A DNA stretch of 64,000 nt, taken from NCBI GenBank assembly GCA_901457705.2, contig LR590083.2:2852597-2916596 (forward strand), given 5' to 3'. The notes beneath the pieces were generated by a model that did not search any database, had not been told where the DNA came from, and was given only the letters and a program-made list of their open reading frames with translations. Both the position numbers and the translations under genes were made by a program. This DNA comes from Beijerinckiaceae bacterium RH AL1 (lineage in GTDB: Bacteria; Pseudomonadota; Alphaproteobacteria; Rhizobiales; Beijerinckiaceae). Each line of letters starts with the position of its first letter. Positions within the stretch are counted from its first letter, which is position 1. Shown here in pieces: positions 61,125-64,000 of the stretch.

Positions 61125-62552
61125 ATGGAGGCTGAAGACACCGCCTGGACCGACGCGGCGCTCGCCCTCTGGGCGCGGATCGAGGCGCACCCATTCGAGC
61201 GGCCGTCGATCGCCCTCGACTTCACCCGCCGCCTGGCGCGACAGCTCGGCTGGTCGCTCGACACGGCACGGATGGCGGTCGGCGAGTACCGGCGCTTCTG
61301 CTTCCTCGCGATGGTCTCGCGCGGCCGCCCGATGACGCCGAGCGAGGAGGTCGACGAGGTCTGGCACCTCCACCTCACCTTCACCCGCGACTACTGGGAG
61401 CGCTGGTGCGGCGACGCGCTCGGGCGACCGCTGCATCACGATCCGACCGAAGGCGGCCCCGCCGAGAACGCCCGCTATCGCGCGCAATATGCCGAGACGC
61501 TGGCGCTCTACGAGCGCTACTTCGGGCCGCCGCCCGAAGCCTTCTGGCCCGGCACGGCGCAGCGCTTCGCCGGGAGGCCGCGCTACCGCCAGGTGGATGG
61601 CGCCCGCGTGTTCATCCTGCCGCGGCCGCGCCTTCCGCGCCTGCCACGCGCGTCGCTGCTTGCCGGCGTCATCGCGCTGCTATGGAGCGGCCCGGCCTCG
61701 GCGCGGGAGGTCGGGATCGGGACGACCTGGAACGTGCTCGACTGGACCGCGGGCCCCTTCCTCACGCTCTACATTCCCCTCGTGCTCATCGCGACGGCGC
61801 TGGCCTACGCGCTCAGCGAGAATTTGCGCGACACCGGACGTCGCGGCGATGCCCGGCGCCTCGATACGCTGTCCATCGCCTACCTCATCGATGGCTCGGA
61901 CCACGCGGCCGACATCCTGCTCCTGCAGGCCGCCCTCGAGAACAGCGTGCGTTTCGATAAGAAGAGGACGTGGCTCGAACAGACCGCCACCACCGCACCC
62001 GATCGTTTGGAGCCCTTCGGACCGCCGCCGCCCGGCGGCTACCGCCGCAAGACCCTCCTGAAACACTTCGCGCGCTCGCGCCACGCGCAAGAAATCCGTC
62101 GCGACCTCGAGCGCCGCAATCTCCTTCTCGACGATGCGCGCGTCCGGCTCATGCGGACGGCGATCCGCTTGTCCGTCGGGCCGGTCCTCCTGCTCGGGCT
62201 CGCCAAGATCGTCGTCGGTGAACATCGCGGCAAGCCGGTCGGCTACCTCTTCATGATTGCTCTGATCGCGGCTATCGCCAACATCATCCTGATGGCGCGC
62301 AACCTCCACCGGACACACGACGGCAACGACGTCGTCCGCAACCTCCGCAAGGATCGATCGCGCGCCATGCGGGCACCCTTGCAGGCTGAGCTGCCCCTGG
62401 CCTTCGCAGTGCTCGGCGCACCGGCGCTCGCGGGCTCGGACTATTCCGCGCTCGCGGCGCAGATTTCCACGGGTTGTGGCGGCGGCAGCGATGGCGGCGG
62501 CGGCGGCGGCGGGGGTGGTGGTGGCGGCGGCTGCGGGGGCTGCGGCGGCTAG
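61125..62552 (+). CDS. Membrane protein with TIGR04222-type architecture and Gly/Cys tail
   Basis: The 475-residue product has an N-terminal soluble domain with PSEEVDEVWHLHLTFTRDYW and HHDPTEGGPAENARYRAQY, the glycine-rich-domain family signature, then a hydrophobic segment (LPRASLLAGVIALLWSGPASA). A long membrane-associated region with LTLYIPLVLIATALAYAL, VGPVLLLGLAKIVV and GYLFMIALIAAIANIIL follows. It ends in a run of glycines broken by cysteines (STGCGGG...GGCGGCGG). TIGR04222 proteins carry this Gly/Cys-rich end. The function is unknown. ATG 61125 has AGGGAGG 7 nt upstream. Confidence 0.82.
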   Translation: MEAEDTAWTDAALALWARIEAHPFERPSIALDFTRRLARQLGWSLDTARMAVGEYRRFCFLAMVSRGRPMTPSEEVDEVWHLHLTFTRDYWERWCGDALGRPLHHDPTEGGPAENARYRAQYAETLALYERYFGPPPEAFWPGTAQRFAGRPRYRQVDGARVFILPRPRLPRLPRASLLAGVIALLWSGPASAREVGIGTTWNVLDWTAGPFLTLYIPLVLIATALAYALSENLRDTGRRGDARRLDTLSIAYLIDGSDHAADILLLQAALENSVRFDKKRTWLEQTATTAPDRLEPFGPPPPGGYRRKTLLKHFARSRHAQEIRRDLERRNLLLDDARVRLMRTAIRLSVGPVLLLGLAKIVVGEHRGKPVGYLFMIALIAAIANIILMARNLHRTHDGNDVVRNLRKDRSRAMRAPLQAELPLAFAVLGAPALAGSDYSALAAQISTGCGGGSDGGGGGGGGGGGGGCGGCGG

Positions 62553-62684
62553 CGAGCCGCGGTGGCTGCGGCGGCTAGCGAACCGCGGAAACACTTTGTC
62601 ACCGACGCGACGTCCGAAGGCAAAGCCGGCGCCGCATCTCCTGAAGCGAAGGCTCGCGCCGCGAGCCGCTTTCAGGAGAAGTCG

Positions 62685-63344
62685 ATGGATCGTCTGGTCG
62701 AAGGTTTCGCTCGCTTCCGCGAGCACGTCTATCCGCGTCAGAGCGCGCTCTACGAGACGTTGGCGCGCGAGGGCCAGAAGCCGCAGGCGCTGGTCATCTC
62801 ATGCTCCGACTCGCGCGTCATGCCCGAGGTCGTGCTGCAGACCGACCCCGGCGAAATCTTCGTCACCCGTAACGCCGGCAACATCGTGCCGCGCCACGGC
62901 AGCGAGGCGGCGGGCGCCGTCACCTCGGCGATCGAGTTTGCGGTGACGGGTCTCGGCGTGCGCCACATCGTGGTTTGCGGCCACACCGACTGCGGCGCGA
63001 TGAAGGCGCTGCTGAAGCCCGAGGCGCTGAAGGCGATGCCCGCGGTCGGCCAGTGGCTGCGCCAGTGTGACTGCGTGCGCGAGGGCTTCGTCTGCGAGGA
63101 CGGTGAGACCGACGACGCCGCGGCGCGACGCATCGCGATGCGCAACGTCGCCACGCAGGTAAAGAACCTTAAGACGCACCCCGCCGTCGCCGGCGGTCTC
63201 GCCGACGGCACGCTCGAGCTGCACGGCTGGCTCTTCGATATCGCCGCCGGCCAGGTGCTCGCGCTCGACGCCGACACCGGCACGTTCAGGCCGCTCCGCA
63301 CGGATGGCGGCGACAGCGCCGAGGGTCTCGCCGCCGCCGCTTAA
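62685..63344 (+). CDS. Beta-class carbonic anhydrase
   Basis: The 219-residue product has the beta-CA zinc site C40-x-D42-x-R44 (ISCSDSRVMPEV) with H100 and C103 (CGHTDCGAMKAL), plus FVTRNAGNIVPR and LELHGWLFDIAAG. It hydrates CO2 to bicarbonate. The D-R dyad and length fit the type usual in proteobacteria. ATG 62685 follows AGGAGAAG and the family start MDRLVEGFARFRE; an upstream open frame is the continuation of Gly/Ala-rich sequence. A terminator follows. Confidence 0.95.
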   Translation: MDRLVEGFARFREHVYPRQSALYETLAREGQKPQALVISCSDSRVMPEVVLQTDPGEIFVTRNAGNIVPRHGSEAAGAVTSAIEFAVTGLGVRHIVVCGHTDCGAMKALLKPEALKAMPAVGQWLRQCDCVREGFVCEDGETDDAAARRIAMRNVATQVKNLKTHPAVAGGLADGTLELHGWLFDIAAGQVLALDADTGTFRPLRTDGGDSAEGLAAAA

Positions 63345-63367
63345 GGGTGGGTTGAACGGGGGTTGCC

Positions 63368-63403
63368 AGCGACGCCGGCGCGCAACGTGCCGGCGTCGCT
63401 TTT
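63368..63403 (+). terminator. Terminator after the carbonic anhydrase gene
   Basis: AGCGACGCCGGC and GCCGGCGTCGCT form a perfect 12-bp stem around a 9-nt loop, followed by TTT. It lies between two converging genes. Confidence 0.85.
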
Positions 63404-63444
63404 CGTTGTGGGCGTGGCTCACCTCGCGGCGAGACGCGACTGCC

Positions 63445-64000
63445 TCACCACAAGATCCCATCCACCGGCCGCACGGGCTCCGGCGCGGGCTCGCCGAGCA
63501 TCTGCAGGAGATCGATCTCGATCGTCCGGCACATCGCGGTCATCGGCACGTCGTAGATGTCGTCGGCGAACGGGTCCATGAGATCGAGGCCGATCTGCAC
63601 GGCCATCAGGAACATCAGGCCGACGAAGGCCGAGCCGAATGGCGTGTAGATGCCGAGCTTCTGCACCACCGCGAACGGCAGGATGATGCAGAAGACATGC
63701 GCGAAGATGAGCGGGAAGAACCGGTACTGCGAGGGCAGCGGCGTGTTCTTGATGCGCTCCATGCCGCCCTGCGCATTGGCGATGTCGACGAGCGTCGCCT
63801 CGATGCGCACGCGGGCATAGGGATCGAGCATCCCCGCCTTCAGCGCGCGTGCCGCCATCAGCGCCATGTCGGTGAGGATCATGTTGTGCTTGTTAGCGAT
63901 GCGCGCGAGCCCTTCGACCTGATCGGCCGGCAGGTAGCGCCGCGCCTCGTCGGGCATGGGCTGGCCGCGCAGCGAGGTGCGCAGCACGTGCACGTAGGCG
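63445..64000 (-). CDS. Bestrophin-family membrane protein, 5' part outside the window
   Basis: At least the last 184 residues are present. They contain HNMILTDMALMAARALKAGMLDPYARVRIEATLVDIANAQGGMERIKNTPLPSQYRFF, the bestrophin/RFP-TM signature, then hydrophobic helices (FAHVFCIILPFAVVQKLGI; GSAFVGLMFLMAVQIGLDLMDPF). The family's ExxNPF-like end reads DPFADDIYDVPMTAMCRTIEIDLLQML. Bacterial bestrophins are pentameric ion channels. The frame stays open through base 64000, so the start lies beyond the window edge. Confidence 0.9.
   Translation of the reverse strand, partial: AYVHVLRTSLRGQPMPDEARRYLPADQVEGLARIANKHNMILTDMALMAARALKAGMLDPYARVRIEATLVDIANAQGGMERIKNTPLPSQYRFFPLIFAHVFCIILPFAVVQKLGIYTPFGSAFVGLMFLMAVQIGLDLMDPFADDIYDVPMTAMCRTIEIDLLQMLGEPAPEPVRPVDGILW

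Noticed and set aside
1-64000. CRISPR arrays, insertion sequences or prophage genes
   Set aside because: No regularly spaced direct repeats, transposase, integrase or phage structural genes were found. The vgrG gene is phage-tail-like only through the T6SS.

Overview
The window is high-GC (roughly two-thirds G+C) bacterial chromosome. Several things point to an alphaproteobacterium of the Hyphomicrobiales (Rhizobiales) type: a split, permuted tmRNA gene with tag ANDNYAPVALAA, a PdhS-type cell-cycle kinase, CobS/CobT cobaltochelatase genes, the fdxA-carD pair, an HWE/HisKA_2 kinase, 5-aminolevulinate synthase, an alpha-type SspB with a DUF4169 neighbour, and a Cys-free L36. No phage, insertion sequence or CRISPR array was seen.

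Layout. 0-6 kb: a gene end, an RpoH-like sigma gene with a 4-nt deletion, an orphan T6SS spike gene (vgrG) followed by two DUF805 membrane-protein genes, and a secreted protein. 6-10.6 kb: J-domain protein, cobS, DUF29, cobT (minus strand) and divergent bolA. 10.7-16.4 kb: two tandem DD-carboxypeptidases, a G3E GTPase, a FemAB/GNAT-like protein and an S4 RNA-binding protein. 16.5-18.8 kb: fdxA and an unusually long CarD regulator. 18.8-21.9 kb: a three-gene two-component cluster. 22-31.9 kb: LysR/aldo-keto reductase, dapB, gpmA, a membrane ClpP-like protein, PAS, DoxX, SMP-30, VOC and a hybrid kinase. 31.9-36 kb: an accessory-looking run of small orphan genes (Cys-rich secreted protein, DUF7832-like, HhH, DUF2625, zinc ribbon, DUF6894). 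36-39 kb: an RsbQ-like hydrolase overlapping a broken PAS-kinase gene, and a transglutaminase-like protein. 39-41.7 kb: tRNA-Glu, rpmJ, hemA. 41.8-44.5 kb: a TROVE/vWA (Ro60/Rsr-like) gene preceded on its own strand by several tRNA-like modules. 44.6-49.7 kb: receiver, mscL, a broken transporter-type hybrid kinase, MerR. 49.9-57 kb: PodJ-like SEL1 protein, glycerate kinase, PdhS-like kinase; two of these have CtrA-type boxes upstream. 57-64 kb: an inverted-repeat element, a candidate minus-strand RNA, SDR, MarR, RHH/DUF4169/SspB operon, tmRNA, CPBP protease, a Gly/Cys-tailed membrane protein, beta-carbonic anhydrase and a bestrophin fragment.

Working together. Trans-translation (tmRNA) and SspB share a 1-kb stretch and both feed ClpXP. 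CobS and CobT form the AAA+/vWA motor of cobaltochelatase. PodJ-like and PdhS-like genes sit together with CtrA-type sites, suggesting a polarity/cell-cycle group. The most unusual locus is the TROVE gene with its tRNA-like upstream array, which resembles Rsr/Y-RNA loci. Three regulatory genes (sigma factor, RsbQ-linked kinase, transporter-kinase) are disrupted by indels; sequence alone cannot separate real decay from assembly error.
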